Shown: positions 9,497 to 18,671, counted from the stretch's first letter. The stretch is 33,120 bases of DNA from Bacteroidales bacterium (GCA_012513315.1 JAAZCL010000158.1:1-33120); one strand, 5' to 3'. Notes: generated from the sequence alone by a model not told the origin. Numbers and translations: made by a program.

Positions 9497-11023
9497 ATGA
9501 TTATGAATACAAGTAAAACAAAAAACGTACTTTACATAGTACTAATAGCAGTTGTCAGTTCCATTGTTACCTTACTAGGTTATAATGTTGCAAACAGAAA
9601 TAACATCAATTTTTTAGATAGATCTGAAGCTAATACAACCTCAGAAGAAATTGGTGTATACTCAAACTCTTTTAATCAGGATAAAAATGTAGTTCTTACA
9701 AACCTAATGACATCCGAAGGATATCCAGATTTTACAGAAGCCGCTGAACGATCGGTTGACGGTGTGGTTCACGTAAAGACAAAAACATTAAGCAGTCAGC
9801 AATACATAAACCCATTCGATTTTTTCTTTGGTTTCGGAGATCGAAGCCCCTCTCAGCCTCGTGAGCAAGTAGGCTTTGGTTCGGGAGTTATTATTTCGAA
9901 AGATGGATATATTATAACAAATAACCACGTTGTAGAAAATGCAAATGAAGTTTCGGTTTCACTAAATGACAACAGAGAGTTCATTGCCAGGGTGGTAGGG
10001 AGTGATAAGGAAAGCGATTTAGCCCTTTTGAAAATTGAAGGAGATGACTTTCCATACCTCACATTTGGCAATTCGGATGCATTAAAAATAGGCGAATGGG
10101 TTTTGGCAGTTGGAAATCCTTTTAACCTGACATCAACCGTAACAGCTGGTATAGTTAGTGCCAAAAACAGAGGAAATGTTATGGGAGGCGGACTTCAGTC
10201 GTTTATTCAGGTAGACGCTGCAGTGAACCCAGGTAATAGCGGGGGTGCTTTGGTGAATACTAGAGGTGAACTAGTTGGTATTAATACAGCCATATATTCT
10301 CAAACTGGAAATTTTGCAGGTTATGCATTTGCAATTCCAATTTCAATTGCTGGTAAGATTGCTGCTGATATAAAGGAGTATGGTACAGTTCAAAGAGCGT
10401 ATTTAGGAATAAAAGTTCAAAATATTGAAGGTGTAAGACGAGAAGATCCAGAAAAAGCGAGAGAACTATCTCAAATTAAAGGAGTTTTGGTGGACGACTT
10501 CTCAGAACGTAGTGCATCTAAAGCAGCTGGAATGAATAAAGGTGATATTATAACTGCCATAAACAATGCACCTATTAATAATTTTGCCGAACTACAAGTT
10601 CAATTAAATAGATACAGACCTGGAGATAAGGTGAATGTAACTGTAGATAGAAATGGTAAGACTCAAAACTTTAATGTAGAGCTTAAAAACGATGCAGGCA
10701 ACACAGAAATATCGAAAGTAACCAACCCACTTGATAAACTTGGAGCTAAATTTACTACTATATCCGAAGATAGAAAATCTAAACTTGGTATTACAAGCGG
10801 AATAGAAGTTGAAAGCGTGGAGTCGGGAGGTCTATTTAGGAAAGAGGGTATTAATAAAGGATTTATTATATTGAGAATAAATAATACACCCGTTAATAGC
10901 GAAAATGATTTGAATAGTATTGTTGCGTCAACTCAAAACAGGCAAGATAAGGTGCTATTGGTAGCTGGTTTTTACCCAAATGGTAGAACTCAATACATAG
11001 CAATTGATTTATCTTCAGAATAG
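9497..11023 (+). CDS. Do/DegP/HtrA-family periplasmic serine protease with PDZ domains
   Basis: Catalytic motifs GYIITNNHVV (His), SDLALLKIEG (Asp), NPGNSGGALVNTRGELVGINTAI (Ser); PDZ-like repeats. The listed TTG start at 9470 overlaps a -7-like box, so ATG 9497 or 9503 is preferred. Confidence 0.93.
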   Translation: MIMNTSKTKNVLYIVLIAVVSSIVTLLGYNVANRNNINFLDRSEANTTSEEIGVYSNSFNQDKNVVLTNLMTSEGYPDFTEAAERSVDGVVHVKTKTLSSQQYINPFDFFFGFGDRSPSQPREQVGFGSGVIISKDGYIITNNHVVENANEVSVSLNDNREFIARVVGSDKESDLALLKIEGDDFPYLTFGNSDALKIGEWVLAVGNPFNLTSTVTAGIVSAKNRGNVMGGGLQSFIQVDAAVNPGNSGGALVNTRGELVGINTAIYSQTGNFAGYAFAIPISIAGKIAADIKEYGTVQRAYLGIKVQNIEGVRREDPEKARELSQIKGVLVDDFSERSASKAAGMNKGDIITAINNAPINNFAELQVQLNRYRPGDKVNVTVDRNGKTQNFNVELKNDAGNTEISKVTNPLDKLGAKFTTISEDRKSKLGITSGIEVESVESGGLFRKEGINKGFIILRINNTPVNSENDLNSIVASTQNRQDKVLLVAGFYPNGRTQYIAIDLSSE

Positions 11024-11087
11024 ACGCCATGTTAAGCAATGTTAATTAGTGGTTTTTTGCTAACAAAATCACTATATAATATGTTTC

Positions 11088-11132
11088 TATAGCAAAGGGA
11101 TTAGGTGTAAAACATCAAATTCCTTTGTTATA
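11088..11132. repeat. 45-bp imperfect palindrome/hairpin between degP/htrA and rpoD
   Basis: TATAGCAAAGGGATT-A-GGTGT-AAA-ACATC-A-AATTCCTTTGTTATA: 15-bp outer stem with G-U wobbles, A/A mismatch, 5-bp inner stem. Confidence 0.7.
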
Positions 11133-11179
11133 TATATTAGGTGTAGGAGAATTAGAAACGATAATACAAATATATTTTG

Positions 11180-11187
11180 TACTTTTG
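11180..11187 (+). promoter_or_regulatory. Putative -7 element TACTTTTG for the primary sigma factor gene
   Basis: TACTTTTG matches TAnnTTTG, about 50 nt before the start codon. Confidence 0.55.
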
Positions 11188-11236
11188 CACCCCCAAACGT
11201 TTAAGATAGAAATATTTATTGAAGGATAGGATATAA

Positions 11237-12097
11237 ATGAGACAATTAAAAATTACAAAATCGATCACCAATCGTGAAAGTGCTTCTTTAGACAAGTATC
11301 TACAGGAAATAGGCCGTGAAGAGCTAATTACTGTGGAGGAAGAAGTAGAATTGGCGCAAGCCATTAAGAAAGGTGATCGGCTAGCTCTTGAAAAACTTAC
11401 AAGAGCAAACCTCCGTTTTGTTGTTTCGGTAGCTAAACAGTATCAAAACCAGGGATTAAGCCTTCCCGACCTTATTAATGAGGGAAATTTAGGCTTGATT
11501 AAAGCTGCTGAGAAATTTGACGAAACAAGAGGATTTAAATTTATTAGTTATGCAGTATGGTGGATTAGACAATCTATACTGCAGGCTTTGGCTGAGCAAT
11601 CGAGAATTGTAAGATTACCGCTCAACCAAGTAGGTTCGCTTAACAAAATAAGTAAAGCACTACAGAAATTTGAACAGGAAAACGAACGCAGACCTTCAGC
11701 TGAAGAGCTGGCAGTAGTATTGGAAATACCTGTTGAAAAAGTAAGAGATTCTTTAAAAGTATCAGGCAGACACATTTCTATGGATGCTCCTTTTGTAGAA
11801 GGAGAGGATAATAGTTTACTTGACGTACTTGTGAATGATGATGCTCCAATTGCCGACAGAAAGCTTATTAATGAATCTCTACAAAAAGAAATTGATAGGG
11901 CTCTTTCTACACTTACAGAAAGAGAGAGTGATATCATTAAAATGTTTTTTGGCATAGGCTGTCAAGAAATGACTCTTGAAGAGATTGGAGATAAATTTCA
12001 ACTCACACGTGAACGTGTGCGCCAAATCAAAGAAAAAGCAATTCGTCGTTTGCGACAAGACTCGAGAAGCAAGCTTTTGAAAGGTTATTTAGGCTAA
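11237..12097 (+). CDS. rpoD: RNA polymerase primary sigma factor (sigma-70, short Bacteroidota type)
   Basis: [32 protein letters not shown], region 2 [37 protein letters not shown], region 4 [18 protein letters not shown]. Confidence 0.95.
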   Translation: MRQLKITKSITNRESASLDKYLQEIGREELITVEEEVELAQAIKKGDRLALEKLTRANLRFVVSVAKQYQNQGLSLPDLINEGNLGLIKAAEKFDETRGFKFISYAVWWIRQSILQALAEQSRIVRLPLNQVGSLNKISKALQKFEQENERRPSAEELAVVLEIPVEKVRDSLKVSGRHISMDAPFVEGEDNSLLDVLVNDDAPIADRKLINESLQKEIDRALSTLTERESDIIKMFFGIGCQEMTLEEIGDKFQLTRERVRQIKEKAIRRLRQDSRSKLLKGYLG

Positions 12098-12318
12098 CTA
12101 AAGTCCTATTCAAGAATTAAGCTGTTCGGTTAGCCACAAATAATGTAGAAAAACTGTACACATTGCTATATTTTGGATAATTTTTACACAAAAATCAGCA
12201 AATGTGAAAATTAAGTTTTATATTTGTATTCTGTTGTCAGTAGCTTGGTGTAAATCGGTTTAGACAGGATTTTATATTATGGTTTCATTACAGTTTTACA
12301 CCTAATTTATCGAACATT

Positions 12319-12340
12319 TTTATAACGTAAACGTTATAAA
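12319..12340. promoter_or_regulatory. Perfect 22-bp palindrome TTTATAACGT-AA-ACGTTATAAA upstream of the OmpA-family gene (candidate operator or RNA hairpin)
   Basis: 10-bp arms are exact reverse complements with a 2-nt spacer. Confidence 0.6.
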
Positions 12341-12441
12341 TATAATAAATAAAAAAAGTACTAACATATTTTACGTCAGTGAAATGGCAAAAAGAATATC
12401 GAGTTATTGTAATAAAAAATGTTTAATTAGAATTTAAATTT

Positions 12442-13593
12442 ATGAAAAAGTTTAGTTTACTTTTATTTACTGCTCTTGTAGCGTTTAGCATAAGTGCACA
12501 AGAAGTACAAAACGTTTCTCAAGGTACCGTGTATCTGAAAAACAAAGGAAGTGATAATTGGTATATGGGCCTAGGCGGTGGCACAAACCTTTATATGACA
12601 AAAGGTGAAAACGATGCAGATGCCAATTTTGGCGATCGTCTTGGTTGGATGGGTCAATTAGAAATTGGTCGTTGGAACTCTCCTAATTGGGGTGCTCGTT
12701 TAGTTATTGATGGTGGACAAATCAATTTCGTTGCCGATGGATTGGATCCAGAGCGCAATTGGGTTGGTGGGCATCTCGACCTGATGTATGATGTTACCAA
12801 CGCATGGGGCACTTATAACCCTGACAGGGTCTACAGCCTTGTTCCTTACCTAGGTATTGGTTACATGTATGGCTTGGATGGTGATTGGAAAAAACCTAAT
12901 CCTGATGGCGATATGTTCAAAAGTCAAAACCAAACGTTAACTTATAACGTAGGTCTTATCAACAATTTCAAACTTTCTAACAGCGTCGCCCTTTTTGTAG
13001 AGCTTGGTTGGAGAGTTATGCAAGAGTCTTTTGACGGAAGCCCAACAAGTGGAGATTATGACTATGACAGCATGTTCACAGGTACTGCTGGTATCAAATT
13101 CGGACTAGGTGGAAAACAAGATTTCACACCAGCTGAACTTATGGACTACAATTTAATTAATGATCTTAACAGCCAAATCAACAGACTACGTGCTGAAAAC
13201 GAACAACTGAGACAAAGACCAGAATCTTGTCCAGAGTGTCCAGAAGTACAGCCTACAGTAACTGAAGCTGTTTATGTTCCTAACGTTGTATTCTTCCGTA
13301 TTAACTCTTCAACTATTGACAGAGGACAGCAAGTAAGTGTATATAACACTGCTGAATACATGAAGGCTAACGATAGCGCGAAAGTTAATATTGTAGCTTA
13401 TGCTGACAGACAAACAGGTACTCCTGAATATAACTTCGCACTTTCTGAAAGACGTGCAAGAGCGGTTGCAGATGCTTTGATCAATGATCATGGAATCAAC
13501 AGCGATCGTATCTCAATTGACTGGAAGGGTGACACCGAGCAGCCATATGCTGAGAACGATTGGAACCGTGTTGCAATATTCTTCGTTGACTAA
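12442..13593 (+). CDS. OmpA family outer-membrane protein
   Basis: Signal peptide MKKFSLLLFTALVAFSISAQ; beta-barrel N-terminus; C-terminal OmpA domain VVFFRINSSTID...NIVAYADRQTGTPEYNFALSERRARAVADALI. Confidence 0.92.
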   Translation: MKKFSLLLFTALVAFSISAQEVQNVSQGTVYLKNKGSDNWYMGLGGGTNLYMTKGENDADANFGDRLGWMGQLEIGRWNSPNWGARLVIDGGQINFVADGLDPERNWVGGHLDLMYDVTNAWGTYNPDRVYSLVPYLGIGYMYGLDGDWKKPNPDGDMFKSQNQTLTYNVGLINNFKLSNSVALFVELGWRVMQESFDGSPTSGDYDYDSMFTGTAGIKFGLGGKQDFTPAELMDYNLINDLNSQINRLRAENEQLRQRPESCPECPEVQPTVTEAVYVPNVVFFRINSSTIDRGQQVSVYNTAEYMKANDSAKVNIVAYADRQTGTPEYNFALSERRARAVADALINDHGINSDRISIDWKGDTEQPYAENDWNRVAIFFVD

Positions 13594-13614
13594 TTCAACA
13601 AGACAACAATATAT

Positions 13615-13647
13615 TAAAAAAGCATCTCTTCGGAGATGCTTTTTTTG
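13615..13647. terminator. Bidirectional intrinsic terminator between convergent genes
   Basis: AAAAAA-GCATCTC-TTCG-GAGATGC-TTTTTTT: stem with a UUCG loop, A-run upstream and T-run downstream, between convergent ompA-like and murF-alr genes. Confidence 0.92.
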
Positions 13648-13666
13648 TGTGTAATAATTTATTTAA

Positions 13667-16135
13667 TTATTCTTTTACGTATACTCTTTTTACACGAGGA
13701 GAAACAGATGTTAGTATCTCATATGGAATAGTACCTATACTATCAGCTAATTCTGTTACTGTAAGCTTATCACCAAAAAGAATTGCAATATCTCCTTCTT
13801 CTGCTGTTATATCGGTTACGTCAACCATTGTAAGATCCATGCAAACATTTCCTACTATGGGCGCATACTCTCCGTTAATTAAAACTTTGCCGTTTCTATT
13901 TCCGAACTTCCTATCTAATCCGTCAGCATAACCAAAACGAATGGTTGCAATTCGTGCATCGTGATTGAGCTTTTCATTTCGACCATAGCCAATTGTTTCT
14001 TCTTGCGATATATTCTTAATCTGCAGTATTGTACTTTTTAAAGTAGATACGTTTTGCAAACCTTCTAGCTTACTAGGACTAATACCATATAAACCAATCC
14101 CTAATCGTGCCATATCCCATTCATAATCATGAAAGCGTTCGATACCAGCTGAATTGAGTATGTGTTTATTTATCGGGTAATTCAATTCTTTCTCTATTAT
14201 TTCTGCTGCATGCCTGAAACTGCTAATCTGTTGATGAGTGAAATCGTCGAATTTCCAACTTTCACTTGCAGAGAGGTGAGAGAAAATAGAGTTTACTCTT
14301 AATCCTTTTTGCTCTTTTAATATGATTATTAATTTCTCGATATCCTCGATCATGAATCCTAAGCGGTGCATGCCTGTATCGATTTTTAAATGTATTGGAT
14401 AATTGGTTACACCTCTACGCTCAGATTCTCTTATAAATGCTTCTAGAATTCTAAAATTATAAACTTCAGGCTCAAGATCATTTGAAAACAATTCATCAAA
14501 ACCATTAACCTCGGGATTAAGAACTATAACTGGTAATGAGATACCTTCATTTCTGAGAGAAACACCCTCTTCTGCTACTGCCACTGCAAGATAATCGCAT
14601 CTATGATATTGTAATGTTTTAGCTATTTCTACCGCACCCGCACCATATCCATTAGCTTTTACCATGCATACTAACTTAACATTGGGCTTCAACTTGGATT
14701 TATAGAAATTGAAGTTATTCACTACAGCATCAAGATCTACTTCAAGCCTTGTTTCATGTATCCTTTCTTCTAACAGAGTGTTAATTTCCTCGAAATGGAA
14801 CCTACGTGCTCCTTTAAGTAATATTAATTCGTTTTTGAAAGATTCTACTGTAACTTTTTTAAGGAACTCTTCTGTGGAAGCATAAAATGATTTATCCTGC
14901 AAATTAAAAAATTCAGCATTTGCAAGGATGTCTTTTCCTATACCTATTAATCTTTGAACACCACTCTGTTCTATCATTTCAGCTACTCTCTTATAAAGTG
15001 TTTTTGGCAAAACGCCGGATTGCAAGATATCTGAGAGTATTAGAGTTTTCTTTAAAGATTGTTGCAACTTACGCTGTTGCTGGAAGTCGAGGGCAATTTT
15101 TATAGAGTTAATATCTGAATTGTAACTATCATTTATAATTAGACACCCTTTCTTACCTTGACGCACATCAAGCCTCATAGCTACAGGATCGAGAGTAGCC
15201 ATTCTTTCTGAGATTTCTGTTGGAGGAACATGTAAATAAAGAGCTACAGCAAGACAATTAATTGCATTTTCGATTGAAGCATCGTCAGTAAACGGAATAC
15301 TAAAACTATAATTGAAATTCATAAATGAATAACTTATCTGTGTTAACTCTGGCTTTTTCTCAATTCGTGAAATAAAAAGATGAGCCTCTCTATTTATTCG
15401 AGACCAGGTAAAAGTTTTTTGTGAAAGCACCTTTAAATCGATACATCTATCTACCAGTTGATTATCCTCGTCGTAAATTAACACTTCACTGTCAACAAAC
15501 AGTTCTAACTTCTCCATTGTTTTCTGTTGAAGAGAACTAAAATTCTCCTGATGCGCTTCACCTATTTTTGTAAGTACACCAATTGTAGGTTTTATTATGG
15601 GTACAAGTAATGCCATTTCATTAGGCATAGAGATACCAGCTTCGAAAATACCCAACTCGGCCTCCTGATTTAATTGACATACAGATAATGGGACACCTAT
15701 TTGGGAATTATAACTTCGAGGTGATCTAACAATATTATAATCTTTTTCGAGCAGTTGGTATAGCCACTCCTTTACTATTGTTTTGCCATTACTGCCTGTT
15801 ATGCCTATTACGGGAATATTAAAAAGAGCCCTATGATATATTGCTATTTTCTGTAATGCATGCAAACAGTCTTTTACTTTAATTAAATTCACATTCTGGA
15901 AACTCTTCCATTGAGGTAGTTGCTTTGAAACAACAAAATTGCGAACACCTGAGTCATAAAGCTCATTAATAAAATTATGGGCGTCGTTATTTTTAGTTTC
16001 TAATGCAAAGAATAATGTCTCAGAGGGATTTGAAAGTTTCCGACTATCGGTAAGTAAAATCGATATTTCTGCCGAATAAAGGTTATTGTCCTTAACTCCT
16101 AAAATAGAAGCAATTTGATTTATATCGTATTTCAT
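13667..16135 (-). CDS. Bifunctional UDP-N-acetylmuramoyl-tripeptide:D-alanyl-D-alanine ligase / alanine racemase (MurF-Alr fusion)
   Basis: MurF part with GITGSNGKTIVKEWLYQLL; Alr part with RLEVDLDAVVNNFNFYKSKLKPNVKLVCMVKANGYGAGAVEIAK and VGNVCMDLTMVDVTD. Confidence 0.94.
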   Translation of the reverse strand: MKYDINQIASILGVKDNNLYSAEISILLTDSRKLSNPSETLFFALETKNNDAHNFINELYDSGVRNFVVSKQLPQWKSFQNVNLIKVKDCLHALQKIAIYHRALFNIPVIGITGSNGKTIVKEWLYQLLEKDYNIVRSPRSYNSQIGVPLSVCQLNQEAELGIFEAGISMPNEMALLVPIIKPTIGVLTKIGEAHQENFSSLQQKTMEKLELFVDSEVLIYDEDNQLVDRCIDLKVLSQKTFTWSRINREAHLFISRIEKKPELTQISYSFMNFNYSFSIPFTDDASIENAINCLAVALYLHVPPTEISERMATLDPVAMRLDVRQGKKGCLIINDSYNSDINSIKIALDFQQQRKLQQSLKKTLILSDILQSGVLPKTLYKRVAEMIEQSGVQRLIGIGKDILANAEFFNLQDKSFYASTEEFLKKVTVESFKNELILLKGARRFHFEEINTLLEERIHETRLEVDLDAVVNNFNFYKSKLKPNVKLVCMVKANGYGAGAVEIAKTLQYHRCDYLAVAVAEEGVSLRNEGISLPVIVLNPEVNGFDELFSNDLEPEVYNFRILEAFIRESERRGVTNYPIHLKIDTGMHRLGFMIEDIEKLIIILKEQKGLRVNSIFSHLSASESWKFDDFTHQQISSFRHAAEIIEKELNYPINKHILNSAGIERFHDYEWDMARLGIGLYGISPSKLEGLQNVSTLKSTILQIKNISQEETIGYGRNEKLNHDARIATIRFGYADGLDRKFGNRNGKVLINGEYAPIVGNVCMDLTMVDVTDITAEEGDIAILFGDKLTVTELADSIGTIPYEILTSVSPRVKRVYVKE

Positions 16136-16142
16136 AATATGA

Positions 16143-17144
16143 TTATAAATTATTTACTTTTTCAATTAAACTAACAATTTGCCTGATTTCTTCTTCACAC
16201 TGTATATGGGGATACTTCTTTGTAAAGGATTCAATATTTTTTAGCGTACTAAAAAGGAATTTACTGTATGATTTGGTTTCTGTATTAATAGGACAGTGGT
16301 CAATTGACTTTCTTATAGAAGCCCACTCACTGTTAATCATTTGGGTATCTTTTGAAAAAAAACAATCTGAAAAACATTTCCATATATAATCTTGTGCCAT
16401 GGATGTTGGATGGACCATATCCTCGTTATAAAACCTATAATCACGAAGCTCATCAATCATTATTTCGTATGCAGGAAAGTATTCTACCCTGTCTTTGAAC
16501 TTGTTTTTTATATCTTCAATGGCAATATGTAAAATAGACTTACTTATTTGATTATCATGTGCTCCATCTCTAAAATGTCTTATAGGGCTTACTGTAAATA
16601 TAAAACGTAGATTCGAATTTTGATTTATAAGTTCCTCAATTAAATAACTCCAATCTTCAACAATTGTATCTATAGATAACCTATAGCGATTGAAATTTTT
16701 TGCAGGAAACTTGTGACAGTTACTCACAACCTGTGGAGTGTTGTGTAAGTTATATGCATATGCTGTACCAAAAGTTATTAGTAGTATGTCTGTTTCTCTT
16801 AAACAGTTTGTAGCATTGCTATATCGCTCGTTTATTCTTTTAAGGCATATCTGTTCATCGACATCAGAGAAGCTGCCATGATGCATAAAACTGTGATACA
16901 TCTCGTTATTATAAACTAGTTCTGACTCATTAAAATGTTTGTCTCCGAGCAGACGCTTTAAGCTATTTGAGATTGAAACGGGGTTATATAGAATACCAAA
17001 AGGATTAGGATCTACTTTGAATTTGTGCTCTTTGAGTTTATTACCGATATTTTCAGAAAAGCAGGATCCGAAAAGCATCATTTTAGTGGTGTGATCTATC
17101 CTTACATCTGATTTATCAATTTGTACGCGAGTTCTAAAATCCAT
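16143..17144 (-). CDS. GSCFA domain-containing protein
   Basis: MMLFGSCFSENIGNKLKEHKFKVDPNPFGILYNPVSI (GSCFA motif), FTVSPIRHFRDGAHDNQISKSIL, HPTSMAQDYIWKCF. Confidence 0.92.
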   Translation of the reverse strand: MDFRTRVQIDKSDVRIDHTTKMMLFGSCFSENIGNKLKEHKFKVDPNPFGILYNPVSISNSLKRLLGDKHFNESELVYNNEMYHSFMHHGSFSDVDEQICLKRINERYSNATNCLRETDILLITFGTAYAYNLHNTPQVVSNCHKFPAKNFNRYRLSIDTIVEDWSYLIEELINQNSNLRFIFTVSPIRHFRDGAHDNQISKSILHIAIEDIKNKFKDRVEYFPAYEIMIDELRDYRFYNEDMVHPTSMAQDYIWKCFSDCFFSKDTQMINSEWASIRKSIDHCPINTETKSYSKFLFSTLKNIESFTKKYPHIQCEEEIRQIVSLIEKVNNL

Positions 17145-17167
17145 ACGCTTGAATTTTCATTTTGATA

Positions 17168-17175
17168 CAAAAATA
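17168..17175 (-). promoter_or_regulatory. Putative -7 element TATTTTTG for GSCFA/murF-alr
   Basis: Minus-strand TATTTTTG matches TAnnTTTG, 24 nt upstream of the GSCFA start. Confidence 0.4.
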
Positions 17176-17229
17176 GAAATAAAGGAGCAAATAACTAAGG
17201 GAAGTATATAAAACTAATGGTGTGTATAT

Positions 17230-17258
17230 AAAAAAGGAAAGGTTGTCTCACGACAACC
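17230..17258 (-). terminator. Intrinsic terminator of the candidate small transcript
   Basis: Perfect 7-bp stem GGTTGTC/GACAACC with GTGA loop, followed on the minus strand by TTTCCTTTTTT. Confidence 0.65.
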
Positions 17259-17299
17259 AATCTTCATTGTTAACCTTAAATCTAATACCATGAAAAACA
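17230..17299 (-). ncRNA. Candidate small transcript of about 70 nt with its own promoter and intrinsic terminator (may contain a 25-aa ORF)
   Basis: Minus strand: TATATTTG (17305-17312) then AACGTGTTTTTCATGGTATTAGATTTAAGGTTAACAATGAAGATTGGTTGTC-GTGA-GACAACC-TTTCCTTTTTT. Confidence 0.5.
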
Positions 17300-17477
17300 C
17301 GTTGCAAATATAGGGTATTTTTTAATACCGAACATGATTTTCATGAATAAATATGAGATATTTTGCACCGTTTAACACAATTTGCCGCGATTAAACAGTT
17401 TTTTATCATGTATGCCTCATTTTTATATCTTTTTTCTCCTATTGTGCCGTTTTATATATCTAAATTTATATTGAACT

Positions 17478-18671
17478 TTATTCAACGTACAATACTAATC
17501 CTTTTAGGTATTCTCCCTCGGGATGATAAATGTTGATAGGATGATCTGTGGGCTGTGTTAGTTGGTGAAGAATTTTAACTTTGCGCCCACTTAAAGCGGC
17601 TGCGCTGAAGACTGTCAATCTGAATTGCTCTTTTGAAATAACTTGGGAGCAGGAAAATGTAAAAACAATTCCTCCTGATGCTATTTTAGAGAAAGCTGCA
17701 TGATTTAATCTCTTATAACCCTGCAATGCATTATTAATTGCCCCTCGATGCTTGGCAAATGCGGGAGGATCTAGCACTATAAGATTATATTTATTTTGAG
17801 GCATTTCGCTTAGAAATTTAAAACCATCTTCTGAGCTGGAATGATGTCGTGGATCATCTCCAAAGTTCATCGCTACATTTTCATCTGCTATTGATATGGC
17901 TTTTGACGAGCTGTCTACTGAAACAACCTCAGTGGCACCACCCCGCAAAGCATAAACCGAGAATCCTCCTGTATAACTAAACATATTAAGAACATTTCTA
18001 CCACTAGAATAATGCTCAAGTAAACTTCTATTATCGCGCTGATCGATAAAAAAACCGGTCTTTTGACCTTTCAACCAGTCGATTTTAAACTTTAACCCAT
18101 TTTCTATCGCTATATGTGTTTCACTTTTATTTCCATATATGTATGAATCGCCAAAATCTATATCGGCTTTAAAAGGCAAGGTCCCTTCGGATTTGTAAAA
18201 AACATTGAAATCTGGGCTATTCTTAAACACTCGTTTGAGTGCTTCAACTATTAATTTTTGATCGGTATGCATACCTACAGAATGAGCTTGCACTACAGCT
18301 GTTGAACCATACATGTCGATAATCAGACCCGGAAGATTGTCGCCCTCGCCATGAATGAGACGATAGACATTGTTATCTGTTCTAATTAGGCCTAACTCAT
18401 TACGCATTTTATATGCTGAAGTAATTCTTTTTTCATAGAAATTCTCATCTATCTTTTCTTCCTCAAATGAGAGTATGCGTACTGCGATACTGCCAATCTG
18501 GTAGTGTCCTATTCCTAAAAACTCTTTTTGAAAGGATAAGACATTTACTAAATCACCTTCAGACAAGTTGCTCGACTTAGATGATATGGCCCCTGAAAAC
18601 ACCCAAGGGTGAAATCTTTTTAAGAATTCATCTTTCTTGGGTTTAAGTATAATTTCTTTTTGTTGGTTCAT
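17478..18671 (-). CDS. Class I SAM-dependent rRNA methyltransferase (RlmI-like, PUA domain)
   Basis: LKRFHPWVFSGAI PUA start; GFFIDQRDNRSLLEHYSSGRNVLNMFSYTGGFSVYALRGGATEVVSVDSS; LIVLDPPAFAK; FTFSCSQ. Confidence 0.92.
   Translation of the reverse strand: MNQQKEIILKPKKDEFLKRFHPWVFSGAISSKSSNLSEGDLVNVLSFQKEFLGIGHYQIGSIAVRILSFEEEKIDENFYEKRITSAYKMRNELGLIRTDNNVYRLIHGEGDNLPGLIIDMYGSTAVVQAHSVGMHTDQKLIVEALKRVFKNSPDFNVFYKSEGTLPFKADIDFGDSYIYGNKSETHIAIENGLKFKIDWLKGQKTGFFIDQRDNRSLLEHYSSGRNVLNMFSYTGGFSVYALRGGATEVVSVDSSSKAISIADENVAMNFGDDPRHHSSSEDGFKFLSEMPQNKYNLIVLDPPAFAKHRGAINNALQGYKRLNHAAFSKIASGGIVFTFSCSQVISKEQFRLTVFSAAALSGRKVKILHQLTQPTDHPINIYHPEGEYLKGLVLYVE

Noticed and set aside
12092-12135. GGCTAAC...GTTAGCC inverted repeat at the rpoD 3' end as a terminator
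   Set aside because: Loop of about 30 nt and no T-tract afterwards; not convincing.
12279-12305. 9-codon uORF (MVSLQFYT) in the ompA leader
   Set aside because: Such short ORFs are common by chance in AT-rich DNA; no supporting context.
13647-13931. 94-aa plus-strand ORF downstream of the ompA-like gene
   Set aside because: Lies after the bidirectional terminator and antisense to the Alr domain; no promoter or domain.
17370-17408. GTTTAA...TTAAAC inverted repeat followed by TTTTTT as a plus-strand terminator
   Set aside because: Only 6 A/T-rich base pairs with a 15-nt loop and no plus-strand gene upstream; too weak to call.
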